Positions 8,042-16,458 of a stretch of 64,000 nucleotides of DNA are shown here, one piece after another. The translations under genes were made by a program, and so were the position numbers. Source of the DNA: JAMCYG01 sp027365565 (lineage in GTDB: Archaea; Micrarchaeota; Micrarchaeia; Micrarchaeales; Micrarchaeaceae); contig DAHXMI010000006.1 of assembly GCA_027365565.1 (NCBI GenBank), positions 29,195 to 93,194 of the forward strand. The letters are read 5' to 3'. Within the stretch, counting starts at the first letter, position 1. Every line of letters starts with the position of its first letter. The notes beneath the pieces were generated by a model. That model did not search any database and was not told the origin of the DNA. It saw only the letters and a program-made list of their open reading frames with translations.

Positions 8042-9169
8042 ATGACAAAGGTAGACGATGGGAAGAAGAAAAAATCGCTATGGTACAGCGTAACGCACCA
8101 GGAGGAGCTTGATAAGGAGGGCTACCTAAAGCTGATACGCAGCGTATCTATATTCGTGGCCGCCGCGCTCATCGTGAGCGCGCTGGTCTTCGTAGTGATA
8201 GCATTTGCCGGCGGTATATCTAAGGTGGTGCATGTAATCCTATCAGCCGACATATACGTGTACTTGCTTGCAATCATATCAGTCTTCGCCGGATACATGC
8301 TCAGGTATGTCAAATGGGCATACTACATAAAGAGGCTGGGCCTGAAGGTATCCACATGGAAGAACCTGGCCGTGTACCTGTCGCTCTATTCGATGGACAT
8401 AACGCCCGGCAAGTTCGGCAGGGTCCTTGCCGCGTACACCCTTAACAGGATAACAAAAATAAAGTTCATGAACATAGTGCCCATAGTGACGATGGACATA
8501 TTTTCAGATTTCCTTGGCACAGCAGTGGTCGCCCTCGGGGCCGCACTGTATTTTCACCAATACGTAATATACATAATAGCCATAGACATAGTGCTGCTTC
8601 TCCCGTTCGCATTCATACTCAACAAGTGGTTGTTCAACAGGTTCAAACTGCTTCTCGGTAAGTATAACTTCATAGAGAAGTTCACCATATACGGTGAGGA
8701 GTACTACGCCTCGCAGAGCGTGCTGAACTCGCCCAAGGTGTATGCAGTCTCGATAATATTTACCATACCTGCATCGGTGCTGAACGCAATGGCCTTATAC
8801 TTCACGATCGCCGCCCTCGGTTTCCACATAACCGCTGCTGCAAGCATGTTCACATTTGCATCGACCCAGTTGTTCGGGATGGTCTCTGCGGTGCCTGGCA
8901 ACATAGGTGTGACTGACGGCACCCTTACTGCAATACTATCCAGCAGCCTCAAACTCCCTGCAGACATAAGCTCAGCGGCTACCATACTCGTAAGGATAGC
9001 CACAATGTGGTTCGGTGTAGCCCTGGGTTCCGTATTCCTGTTCTATACTCTGAGGTTCTGGAACATGTACCACAAGAAATCAGTAGCGCTAGGTACATCT
9101 AGACGTGCACCTAAAAGAAAAGCTAAAAGAAAAGGAAGAAATAGAAACAAAACAAGTAAAAGTAAGTGA
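8042..9169 (+). CDS. Flippase-like / LPG synthase TM domain membrane protein
   Basis: A 375-residue polytopic membrane protein with about eight hydrophobic segments. It resembles the UPF0104 / lysylphosphatidylglycerol-synthase transmembrane family (AglD-type proteins in archaea), including a PGKFGRVLAAY segment near residue 120 and PGNIGVTDGTL near 285, which mark this family. The C-terminal 25 residues are a highly basic Lys/Arg tail in the cytoplasm. It lies 22 bases after the GT4 gene. Members are linked to glycolipid handling, so it probably acts in the same envelope pathway. Its transported lipid is unknown. Confidence 0.8.
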   Translation: MTKVDDGKKKKSLWYSVTHQEELDKEGYLKLIRSVSIFVAAALIVSALVFVVIAFAGGISKVVHVILSADIYVYLLAIISVFAGYMLRYVKWAYYIKRLGLKVSTWKNLAVYLSLYSMDITPGKFGRVLAAYTLNRITKIKFMNIVPIVTMDIFSDFLGTAVVALGAALYFHQYVIYIIAIDIVLLLPFAFILNKWLFNRFKLLLGKYNFIEKFTIYGEEYYASQSVLNSPKVYAVSIIFTIPASVLNAMALYFTIAALGFHITAAASMFTFASTQLFGMVSAVPGNIGVTDGTLTAILSSSLKLPADISSAATILVRIATMWFGVALGSVFLFYTLRFWNMYHKKSVALGTSRRAPKRKAKRKGRNRNKTSKSK

Positions 9170-9192
9170 GAAAAGATAAGAGCCGGAAAAGA

Positions 9193-9570
9193 TTATTCCT
9201 CTTCCGAGCCGAAGTTTCCTTCCTCATCAGAAGATCCGTAATCCTCCGAGCCGCTCGATTCGTCAGACGAGCCTGATCCCTTCTCGACTACGGTTATCTT
9301 GCCGAACTTGCCTGTGGAAAGCTGCGGCGCCCCCCTGAACTCGCTCACGTAGCCGTTCGTTACCTCAACCTTGTCTCCGACAGACACCGTGTCGATGTCC
9401 TTTTCCCAGAGTGACATAGGTATGGTTCCGGTATCGTCCTTTAGCACTATGTTAGCGACGCTCAGTCTCTTACCATACTTGGTGACAACTTCTCGAGGGT
9501 CGTCCTTCTGCGATACAGTAGCCTCGAGCGTGACATTGCTGGCCCCTACTTTTAGCTCGTTTATCTTCAT
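9193..9570 (-). CDS. ssb: OB-fold single-stranded DNA-binding protein
   Basis: A 125-residue protein with a single N-terminal OB fold (about residues 1-90: ANIVLKDDTGTIPMSLWEKD, VGDKVEVTNGYVSEFRGAPQLS), followed by a Gly/Ser/Glu/Asp tail of about 35 residues ending in GSEEE. This layout matches crenarchaeal SSB, where the acidic tail contacts partner proteins. It would coat single-stranded DNA during replication and repair. It is transcribed away from the Mrp gene. TATA-like GGTTATATAT (9602-9611) lies about 35 bases before the ATG. Confidence 0.85.
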   Translation of the reverse strand: MKINELKVGASNVTLEATVSQKDDPREVVTKYGKRLSVANIVLKDDTGTIPMSLWEKDIDTVSVGDKVEVTNGYVSEFRGAPQLSTGKFGKITVVEKGSGSSDESSGSEDYGSSDEEGNFGSEEE

Positions 9571-9693
9571 TTATACACCTGTTACAAAAAACAGTTTTCA
9601 GGTTATATATGTTCAGAAAGCTATTTTAAGCTTGTTAAGCCCAAAATGCATGTGCGGGTTTCTTTAGGGTAATAAGCTACATCAGGTGGGACA

Positions 9694-10500
9694 CTGTCAG
9701 ATGAACAAGGCAAAGCCGAAAACGGGGCAGACCAGGCTAAGGCTTCATTCAACGGTTTCATGAGCCAGAAAAGCACCATCAAGGAGAAGCTTTCAGGCGT
9801 AAAGCACAAGGTGGGCATTTACAGTGCTAAGGGCGGCGTGGGCAAGACCACCGTATCAGTCAACCTTGCATACACGCTGAGCGCCATGGGCTACAAAGTG
9901 GGCATACTCGATGCCGACATAGACTGCCCCAATCTGAGCTTCTTCCTGGGCATGGACGAGCGCATGGATACCTCCAGGTTCCCGCTCAAGCCCCTGGTTA
10001 AGGATGGCATCAAGGTCGCATCGACCTCCATGGTGGTAGATGACATGAAAAAGCCAATAATATGGCGTGGGGCCATAATAACGAAGATGCTTCTTGACTT
10101 CTTCCAGAACACGGAATGGGGGGAGCTCGACTATCTCATAGTAGATTTGCCTCCGGGCACGTCTGACGCGCCGCTGACCATAATGCAGCTGCTGCCATTG
10201 GACGGCTTCATTCTAGTCACCACACCACAAAGGATAGCAGCAATGAACGCCTACAGGTCTGGTGCGATGGCGAAGAGGCTCAGCATATACCTTCTGGGAG
10301 TGGTAGAAAACAGGTCAATCGGGGTAGAAAGCGATCACACAAGGGAGCTGATTCATAACCTTGGTACAAGGCTACTCGGGCATGTGAAGGAATCGGCCGA
10401 ATTCGACCGGCTCAGCGACCTGGGGGCCGTGCCAGTAACGCGCGAGAAGGCAATACAGGAGGAGTTCGCGGCCATAGCGAAGGCCATAGACAGCGACTGA
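9694..10500 (+). CDS. Mrp/ApbC-type P-loop ATPase, probable CTG start
   Basis: A MinD-superfamily ATPase of the Mrp/NBP35 group, which loads Fe-S clusters onto apoproteins. The deviant Walker A is SAKGGVGKTT, with LDADIDCPN and DLPPGTSD downstream. The C-terminal CxxC that binds the shared cluster in classical Mrp/NBP35 is missing; the equivalent stretch reads VVENRSIGVES. The reading frame stays open upstream of the ATG at 9760 back to 9676, coding for SDEQGKAENG and onward. A CTG at 9694 has AGGTGG 5 bases before it, the same spacing as other starts here, so I place the start there; the ATG at 9760 is the conservative choice. Confidence 0.85.
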   Translation: MSDEQGKAENGADQAKASFNGFMSQKSTIKEKLSGVKHKVGIYSAKGGVGKTTVSVNLAYTLSAMGYKVGILDADIDCPNLSFFLGMDERMDTSRFPLKPLVKDGIKVASTSMVVDDMKKPIIWRGAIITKMLLDFFQNTEWGELDYLIVDLPPGTSDAPLTIMQLLPLDGFILVTTPQRIAAMNAYRSGAMAKRLSIYLLGVVENRSIGVESDHTRELIHNLGTRLLGHVKESAEFDRLSDLGAVPVTREKAIQEEFAAIAKAIDSD

Positions 10501-10627
10501 ACTGGGCCCTAGAAAGGCATAAATACTTTAACGACTGTAATATATGCATACATGTATATGAATTATACACATTTTCTATGCCTTTTCTGATTCAGAAAGG
10601 AGCAGATGCTACTAATAAGGTGAAACG
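10501..10627 (+). promoter_or_regulatory. Thermosome promoter region with dyad
   Basis: The 127-base gap before the thermosome gene holds A/T-rich TATA candidates (AAATACTTTAA at 10521-10531 and TAATATATG at 10538-10546) and a perfect inverted repeat TGTATA-5 bases-TATACA at 10553-10569. A CCTTTTCTGATTCAGAAAGG imperfect dyad follows at 10581-10600. Palindromes beside the TATA box are where archaeal heat-shock repressors bind, so this is a plausible operator. The assignment is inference. Confidence 0.45.
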
Positions 10628-12271
10628 ATGGCTGAAAATAAGCTAACGCCGCAGTACTACATACTGCCGGAAGGAGCCTCCCGAATAATAGGTAGGGAAG
10701 CGCAGAGGACGAACATAGCGGTGGGCCAGGCCGTGGCCAATGCAGTGAAGACAACCCTGGGGCCGAAGGGCATGGACAAGATGCTCGTGAGCGACCTTGG
10801 CGACATAGTGATAACCAACGACGGCGCCACGATACTCAATGAGATGAACGTGGAGCACCCGATCGCGAAGATACTCGTCGAGATAGCGAAGACGCAGGAC
10901 AAGGAGGTCGGAGACGGGACGACGACGGTGGTCGTGCTTGCCGGAGGACTCCTGAAGGGCGCGGGCGACCTGATAGAGCAGGGCGTACATCCCACGACGA
11001 TAATAGCAGGATACAAGCTTGCTGCAGACAAGGCGATAGACATACTGAAGAGCCGCGCCAAGAACCTGGATACGAGCGACGACTCAGTAATGCAGAAGAT
11101 AGCAATGGTCACCCTCGGCTCGAAGAACGTGGGCGACGAACAGGTCAAGGCGACGCTGTCGAAAATGGTCATAAAGGCTGCAAGGCAGGTCATGGTAAAG
11201 AACGAGAAGGGCAAGCCTTACGTGGACCGCGACCTGATCAAGCTCGAGAAGAAGGTCGGCGGCAACATAGAGGACACGCAATACATAAACGGCGTGCTCA
11301 TAGACAAGGAGATATCGCATCCCTCAATGCCGAGGAGGATCGAGAAGGCTAAGATAGCGCTGCTCGACCTTGCACTGGAGATCGAGAAGACCGAGACAGA
11401 GGCGAAGATAGAGATAACCGCCCCGGAGCAGATGAAGGCGTTCCTAGAGCAGGAGGAGAGCATACTCAGGGAGATGGCAGAGAAGGTAAAGAAGTCGGGC
11501 GCTAGCGTTGTCTTCACGCAGAAGGGCATAGACGACGTGGCGCAGCACTTCCTCTCGAAGCTCGGCATAACTGCGTACAGGCGCGTCAAGAAGAGCGACC
11601 TTGAGATGCTCGCAAGGGCCACAGGCGGCAACATAATAACGACGCTCGAGGACCTCTCTGCGGACGACCTGGGCTATGCCGGCCTTGTCGAAGAGAGGAA
11701 GATAAGCGGCGAGTTCATGACCTTCGTCGAGCAGTGCAAGGACCCAAAGAGCGTCACTATATTCGTGAGGGGAGGATCCCAGCAGGTAGTCGACGAGGTC
11801 GAGAGGTCAATAGTTGACGTCATCGGCGTCGTGGCCAGCATAATGCAGCACGGCACGTACGTGCTCGGTGGAGGCGCGATACAGGTAGAGATGGCGCAGC
11901 AGCTCAGGTCGGCAGCCGACCACGTCAGCGGCCGCGAACAGCTGGCCATGCTCGCGTTTGCGGATGCGCTCGAAAGCATACCAAAGGCATTGGCGGAGAA
12001 CTCCGGCATGGATTCTATAGACACGCTGGTGCAGCTCAGGAGCAAGCACAAGGGCAAGGGCGGCGAGGTCTTCGGAGTTGACGTCCTAAAGAGCGGCGTC
12101 GGCGATATGTCAAGGCTGGGCGTCTTCGAGCCTACGCGCGTAATAGAGCAGGCAATAAGGAGCGCGTCAGAGGCCGCGGAAATCGTCCTCAGGATAGACG
12201 ACATGATAAGCGGCAAGGGCAAGTCAGCAGGCGCACCTGGAGGTGCACCAGGCGGCATGCCTGAGTACTGA
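10628..12271 (+). CDS. thsA: Thermosome subunit (group II chaperonin)
   Basis: A 547-residue subunit of the double-ring ATP-dependent chaperonin that folds cytosolic proteins. Diagnostic segments are TTLGPKGMDKMLV, ITNDGATIL, VGDGTTTVVVLAG near residue 95, and GGGAIQVEMAQQL near 415. The C-terminus ends in a Gly/Ala/Pro repeat (GAPGGAPGGMPEY) that lines the chamber, as in other thermosomes. Only one copy is in the window. It is preceded by a dyad-bearing promoter and followed by a strong terminator hairpin, so it is likely a single-gene, stress-responsive unit. Confidence 0.97.
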   Translation: MAENKLTPQYYILPEGASRIIGREAQRTNIAVGQAVANAVKTTLGPKGMDKMLVSDLGDIVITNDGATILNEMNVEHPIAKILVEIAKTQDKEVGDGTTTVVVLAGGLLKGAGDLIEQGVHPTTIIAGYKLAADKAIDILKSRAKNLDTSDDSVMQKIAMVTLGSKNVGDEQVKATLSKMVIKAARQVMVKNEKGKPYVDRDLIKLEKKVGGNIEDTQYINGVLIDKEISHPSMPRRIEKAKIALLDLALEIEKTETEAKIEITAPEQMKAFLEQEESILREMAEKVKKSGASVVFTQKGIDDVAQHFLSKLGITAYRRVKKSDLEMLARATGGNIITTLEDLSADDLGYAGLVEERKISGEFMTFVEQCKDPKSVTIFVRGGSQQVVDEVERSIVDVIGVVASIMQHGTYVLGGGAIQVEMAQQLRSAADHVSGREQLAMLAFADALESIPKALAENSGMDSIDTLVQLRSKHKGKGGEVFGVDVLKSGVGDMSRLGVFEPTRVIEQAIRSASEAAEIVLRIDDMISGKGKSAGAPGGAPGGMPEY

Positions 12272-12288
12272 GCCAGTCTGTAACTTGG

Positions 12289-12341
12289 GGTACTGGCTGG
12301 CTTTGCCAGTACCTCCTTCCATTATTTCGTTCTTTCTTTTT
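12289..12341 (+). terminator. Hairpin and T-tract terminator after thermosome
   Basis: A perfect 9-base inverted repeat, GGTACTGGC (12289-12297) and GCCAGTACC (12305-12313), with a 7-base loop, is followed by pyrimidine-rich sequence ending in TTCTTTCTTTTTG. It sits 18 bases after the thermosome stop and before the adenylate kinase gene. Confidence 0.7.
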
Positions 12342-12385
12342 GCAAAAGCAATAAGTAGATTTGCTCAAATCTAATCTGTGTTCGC

Positions 12386-12964
12386 ATGAGCGGTGGTGTC
12401 GCCATAGTGACCGGGTTGCCGGCCTCGGGGAAGACTTCAGTCATAGATGGTGCAATCGGCAGGTTACACATGTACAAGATTGTTACTATAGGCACGCTGA
12501 TGGCCGATGCGGCGCTCAAGAAGGGCATATCAAAGGACCGCGACGCCCTGAGATACCTCAAAACAGGGGCGATAGACAGGCTCAGGCACGCAGCATTTGC
12601 CACAGTGGCACGCATGGGCGGTGCGGTAATAGTCAACACGCATGCCACTGTCGAGCAGAACGGCAGATTCATCACCGGACTTCCGGAAAAGGAGGTCAAT
12701 ATGCTGAACGTCAAGGGCCTGATATATATAGATGCCGATCCCAAAGCCATAGCAAGAAGGAGGTCCAAAGACAGCTCGAGGAAGAGGGAAGCTGAGAGCG
12801 TCAACGAGATAGAAATGCAGAGGCAGATAGATCTGTCGACGCTGGCCCATTATGCGACATATTTAAATATTCCATTATACATAATTCAGAACAAGGAAGG
12901 GGCACTCAAGGAATCGCAGTCTCGTTTCAAGGACGCCCTGAAGGACATATTCGGTGAAAAGTGA
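12386..12964 (+). CDS. adkA: Archaeal-type adenylate kinase
   Basis: Interconverts ATP + AMP and 2 ADP. The 192 residues carry the P-loop VTGLPASGKTS, an ITIGTLM-like strand (VTIGTLMADAA), the KGISKDRDALRYL helix, and IVNTHATV near residue 88, all of the archaeal AdkA family and not the bacterial Adk with LID domain. Its place just before the DUF106 insertase and the eL34-cmk-eL14 genes is a conserved archaeal gene order, seen next to SecY in many genomes. Its stop overlaps the start of the next gene, indicating translational coupling. Confidence 0.93.
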   Translation: MSGGVAIVTGLPASGKTSVIDGAIGRLHMYKIVTIGTLMADAALKKGISKDRDALRYLKTGAIDRLRHAAFATVARMGGAVIVNTHATVEQNGRFITGLPEKEVNMLNVKGLIYIDADPKAIARRRSKDSSRKREAESVNEIEMQRQIDLSTLAHYATYLNIPLYIIQNKEGALKESQSRFKDALKDIFGEK

Positions 12965-13479
12965 TGCTGCTTTTGACAGCCGCGATGCCTATAAACATCG
13001 CTTTGATTCTCGTTGCGCTCGCGCTGGGTTACACGGTGCTAGCGGTAGTCCTACAGCGCAAGCTCTCCAACCCGAAGAAGATGAGGCATCTCCAGAACAA
13101 GTCGAACCAGCTCTCGAAGGAGCTTAAGGAGATGATGAAGAACAAGGCTTCCCAGGAAGACATGGCGAAGAAGCAGAAGGAGCTCATGCCATTGATGAGC
13201 GAGTCGATGAAGACCCAGATGAAGCCGATGCTGGTGGTGCTTCCGCTCTTCTTCCTGGTATGGTACGTGCTGCTGCCGATGGCGTTCGCCCAATACAACG
13301 GCGAAACGATCAACTTCATAGTTCCATTGGGGTATAGGGGGATTTTCTTCGTTATCCTGTTCGTAGGCGGAATGCTATCATCAATATCGATAATGATATA
13401 CGACAGGAAGAAGGCGAAGGAAGAGGCCCAGACAGAGGTGCTGGGCACGCAAGAGATTTCGAATCAGCCCGGCCCATAG
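12961..13479 (+). CDS. DUF106 / EMC3-TMCO1-like membrane insertase
   Basis: A 172-residue membrane protein of the archaeal YidC-like (DUF106) group, related to eukaryotic EMC3, TMCO1 and GET1. It has an N-terminal helix (about residues 8-28), a long charged cytosolic coiled coil (LSNPKKMRHLQNKSNQLSKE to about 75) rich in methionine, and two further helices (MLVVLPLFFLVWYVLLPMAFA and the segment near 125-145). It inserts membrane proteins alongside SecYEG. It overlaps the adkA stop by 4 bases, and ribosomal genes follow. Confidence 0.88.
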   Translation: MMLLLTAAMPINIALILVALALGYTVLAVVLQRKLSNPKKMRHLQNKSNQLSKELKEMMKNKASQEDMAKKQKELMPLMSESMKTQMKPMLVVLPLFFLVWYVLLPMAFAQYNGETINFIVPLGYRGIFFVILFVGGMLSSISIMIYDRKKAKEEAQTEVLGTQEISNQPGP

Positions 13480-13586
13480 TGACACAAATAGCTTTATATT
13501 CTTATTCGGATTAAATTAAGGATTGCTCTTATTTGTTTACGTTGCAGATAAGTCAGTAAGGTAAGTTCAGATAATAGGTGTTTCAT

Positions 13587-13910
13587 TTGCCGAAACCAAT
13601 GCACAGATCAGGCAGTTTCAAGAAAGTCAAGAGGCATACTCCGGAGGGCAGGACGGTAACGCATTACAGGAGAGCTAAGAACTCAATGCCCCACTGCGCA
13701 ATATGCGGCCTCGAGCTGAACGGCATATCGCTGAGCAGGGATGGCGGAAGGTCCAGAAGGACGAACAGCAGGCTGTTCGGCGGGGTCCTATGCGCAAACT
13801 GCACGGCTGATATAGTGAAGCTAGGCAGCAGAGTCGAGCAGGGCAACCTCAGGCTGGACGACATAGGCATGAAGCAGAAGAAGTATGTGCTGCAGCTGGT
13901 CGCCCATTGA
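13587..13910 (+). CDS. rpl34e: Ribosomal protein eL34 (L34e)
   Basis: A large-subunit protein with a CxxC zinc site: CAICG near residue 38 and CANC near 72. The start is placed at TTG 13587 giving PKPMHRSGSFKK, because family members begin M-P-x-P-x-x-R-S and GGTG lies 5 bases upstream. A GTG at 13578 would add three foreign residues. The 107-residue length is usual for archaea. A TATA-like TTTATATTC lies in the upstream gap. It is followed directly by cytidylate kinase and eL14, a classic archaeal cluster. Confidence 0.92.
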   Translation: MPKPMHRSGSFKKVKRHTPEGRTVTHYRRAKNSMPHCAICGLELNGISLSRDGGRSRRTNSRLFGGVLCANCTADIVKLGSRVEQGNLRLDDIGMKQKKYVLQLVAH

Positions 13911-13915
13911 TTGCG

Positions 13916-14434
13916 ATGAAGATATGCATAAGCGGCCAAAGTGCCAGCGGCAAAACAACCGTCGGTGCAATGCTCGCCAAGTACCTTGGCATCAAGCATG
14001 TAGAGCTATCATATAAGCGCGACGCTAATAGCAACAGGGAGCTGCTCGGCATCCTCAAGGAGTCGAAGGCCAAATACGCAAAGTCTTTCGATGATGAAGT
14101 CAGGTCCATGGCGCGCGGGAACTGCGTCATAACGACATGGCTGTCGCCCTGGATAGTAAAAGGTTCAACGCTGAATGTGCGGCTCTATGCTGATGAATCT
14201 GTGCGCGCCAAGAGAGTAATGAAAAGGGAAAGAATCGGCCGCGCAGCTGCGTTAAGGTACGTAAGGGAGAAAGACAAGCTGACAATCGCCCACTTCAAGA
14301 AGGTATATGGGATAAACGTCACGGATGATCTGAAGTTCGATATAGAGATAAACACTGGAAAGATGGAAACGCGCAGGGCAGTTGCCATAATAGCGCTCGC
14401 AGCCATGCTAAAGGAAAAGAACAGATTCGATTGA
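13916..14434 (+). CDS. cmk: Cytidylate kinase, archaeal type
   Basis: Phosphorylates CMP and dCMP using ATP. It begins MKICISGQSASGKTTVG with the P-loop, then has the short AKYLGIKHVELS element, a WLSPWIVKGS segment near residue 80, and the RERIGRAAALRYV lid-like arginine-rich stretch. These match the compact archaeal Cmk family (about 170-190 residues). ATG 13916 is preferred to the TTG at 13907, which overlaps the eL34 stop. The eL34-cmk-eL14 order is conserved across archaea. Confidence 0.9.
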   Translation: MKICISGQSASGKTTVGAMLAKYLGIKHVELSYKRDANSNRELLGILKESKAKYAKSFDDEVRSMARGNCVITTWLSPWIVKGSTLNVRLYADESVRAKRVMKRERIGRAAALRYVREKDKLTIAHFKKVYGINVTDDLKFDIEINTGKMETRRAVAIIALAAMLKEKNRFD

Positions 14435-14465
14435 TAACGATAACCAAATGCAAAGAGTGATCAAC

Positions 14466-14720
14466 ATGTTGCTGGAACCGGGAAGAGTTTGCATAAAGAA
14501 GTTCGGAAGGGACGCGGGCAGCAGGGCTGTCATACTCAAGGTTGTGGACGACCATACTGTGCAGGTGTCAACAGGCACAAGGCCGAAGCCGAGGAACTGC
14601 AATGTGAAGCACCTCGAATTCCTCAACGAGAAGGTAGACCCGGCAAACAAGGCCCAGGTAGACAAGGTAATCGGCGTCAAGGAGCCGAAGCAGAGGCCGG
14701 AGCCCAAGAAGGGCAAGTGA
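14466..14720 (+). CDS. rpl14e: Ribosomal protein eL14 (L14e)
   Basis: A large-subunit SH3-like/KOW protein: EPGRVCIKKFGRDAGS, AVILKVVDDHTVQVS, and RPKPRNCNVKHLEFL are diagnostic. The ATG at 14466 (84 residues) is chosen because family members begin three or four residues before the E-x-GRVC strand; an ATG at 14448 would add six. The short C-terminus is Lys/Pro-rich. It closes the eL34-cmk-eL14 run. In many archaea the pseudouridine synthase Cbf5 follows; here a transporter does. Confidence 0.92.
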   Translation: MLLEPGRVCIKKFGRDAGSRAVILKVVDDHTVQVSTGTRPKPRNCNVKHLEFLNEKVDPANKAQVDKVIGVKEPKQRPEPKKGK

Positions 14721-14820
14721 GCAACTGCCAATTGTGCCGTTCTGACGATCTTATATATTTAGCGTCATATACTTCCATCTATCGCAGCGTAGGCTGCCAT
14801 TCCAACAGGTGGGTCATTAG

Positions 14821-15702
14821 ATGATAGCCTGGTATTATTTGGTAATAATCTCAGCAGTCCTAATGAGTGTTTCCACCCTGGTGGAAAAATTCGCCTTGAA
14901 AGCCGAGCACGCTTCCGTGTACAGTAGCAACGCAATGCTGCTCATAGCTGTGTTTTCATTCTTCTTGATACCCCTCGCAAACTTCAACATTACCCTATGG
15001 GAGTTACTGATGCTGTATGTCATGAGTCTCACCACCACCACGACGTATCTCTTTACTGCCAGGGCCTACAAGCACTCGGACGTCTCTGCAGCTACCCCTA
15101 TAAAAAGCACGCTTCCATCGATATTTACTGTGCTGCTAGCCTTCATATTCCTAGGCGAGGGCCTGCACCTGAGCCAGTATCTGTTCATAGGAGCACTTGT
15201 CGTTCTTACATACCTACTTCTCTTCAAGCGAGGCAAGAAGTCGAAAGGCCCATATTTTGAGCGCAAAATTTACATAAATTACCTGCTGGTCACTACCCTG
15301 CTGATGGCAATAGGAGGCATAATCACAAAGTACGTGCTCAATCTAGGCGTAAGCATTTTCACGCTGTTTGTGGTGGTCGGATTCTCTATGGCGTTCAACA
15401 TGGTAGTTTACATGATAATAAAATATGGCGGCCCGAAGGAAATGTTGGGCAACCTAATCAAGCATCCTGCACCCCTGCTATCAACGTCGTCCCTTGTTAT
15501 GGGCTATAGGCTCACATACTACGCCGCGACGTCAGTAGCCTTCATAAGCCTAGTCTCCCCACTGCAACTGAGCATAAATATTATCATAGTAGTGATGGTT
15601 GGGGCCCTGTTATTCAAAGAGAGGGATATCGCCCGCAAGTCCGTCCTGGCAGTCCTAATGACGGTATGTGTATATTTCATAATAAATCCAATCATACTGT
15701 AG
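14821..15702 (+). CDS. EamA/DMT-superfamily transporter
   Basis: A 293-residue membrane protein with about ten hydrophobic helices in two repeats, the layout of the drug/metabolite transporter (EamA) family. The repeat-end signature is visible as DVSAATPIKSTLPSIFTVLLA with FLGEGLHLSQY near residue 115, and again as AFISLVSPLQL with LLFKERDI near residue 270. The substrate cannot be predicted. TATA-like TTATATATTTA (14751-14761) precedes it, and AGGTGGGTC stands before the ATG. Confidence 0.8.
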   Translation: MIAWYYLVIISAVLMSVSTLVEKFALKAEHASVYSSNAMLLIAVFSFFLIPLANFNITLWELLMLYVMSLTTTTTYLFTARAYKHSDVSAATPIKSTLPSIFTVLLAFIFLGEGLHLSQYLFIGALVVLTYLLLFKRGKKSKGPYFERKIYINYLLVTTLLMAIGGIITKYVLNLGVSIFTLFVVVGFSMAFNMVVYMIIKYGGPKEMLGNLIKHPAPLLSTSSLVMGYRLTYYAATSVAFISLVSPLQLSINIIIVVMVGALLFKERDIARKSVLAVLMTVCVYFIINPIIL

Positions 15703-15726
15703 GTACCTCAGGGGAATGAGATTACG

Positions 15727-16440
15727 ATGACAGAAAAGATATATCTCACAGATTCGTACGCGAGGGAAATAGACGCCGTAGTCGCATCAGTGAACGGCCA
15801 AGAAGTCGAGCTTGACAGGACAGTATTCTATCCTACTGGTGGCGGCCAGCCGTGCGATACAGGTACGCTGTCATTTGCCGGAAGATCAGCAAAGGTGACG
15901 GATGTCAGGAAGGACGGCGATAAGGTGGTGCATGCTCTCGACGATGCGGCAGGAATCGCCGAAGGCATGGTGGTTCACTGTGCCATAGATTGGGAGAAGC
16001 GCTACATGCACATGAGGCTGCATACTGCGCTTCACATAATAGACGGTATAGTGGAGAAGAAATATGCTGGAAAAATAACCGGCGGTCAGATATATGATGA
16101 CAGGGCACGAATGGACTTCGACGTGCCTGGTCTCGACAAAGCGAAGGCCCAGGAGATAATAGGCGACTCCCAGAAAATAGTGGATGGGGGTCACAAGGTG
16201 ACGGCTAAGATTCTCACAAAGGAAGAAGCCGCATCAATCCAGAACATCGCAAGGACTGCTCCCGGCGAGGAACTGCTCAATAAGCTCGACAGCGTGCGCA
16301 TAATCGACATCGAGGGATTCGACTTCCAGCTGGATGGTGGTACGCACGTGGCGCAATCAAAAGAGGTGGGCAGCATAAGCATAACCAAATACGAGAACAA
16401 GGGTTCGCACAACAAAAGGATAGAAATAGTGCTTTCGTAA
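15727..16440 (+). CDS. alaX: Alanyl-tRNA editing protein AlaX
   Basis: Hydrolyses mischarged seryl- or glycyl-tRNA-Ala in trans. The 237 residues are the AlaX-M type: a first domain with TVFYPTGGGQPCDTG, and the editing site HTALH (RLHTALHII, about residues 98-102) with LDGGTHVAQSKEVG near 205. The first pair and the later His are zinc ligands in the family. The position that is Cys in AlaRS (CGGTH) is Asp here, as in many AlaX-M proteins. No linked alanyl-tRNA synthetase gene is in the window. Confidence 0.9.
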   Translation: MTEKIYLTDSYAREIDAVVASVNGQEVELDRTVFYPTGGGQPCDTGTLSFAGRSAKVTDVRKDGDKVVHALDDAAGIAEGMVVHCAIDWEKRYMHMRLHTALHIIDGIVEKKYAGKITGGQIYDDRARMDFDVPGLDKAKAQEIIGDSQKIVDGGHKVTAKILTKEEAASIQNIARTAPGEELLNKLDSVRIIDIEGFDFQLDGGTHVAQSKEVGSISITKYENKGSHNKRIEIVLS

Positions 16441-16458
16441 TCACATACAAGTGATTAG

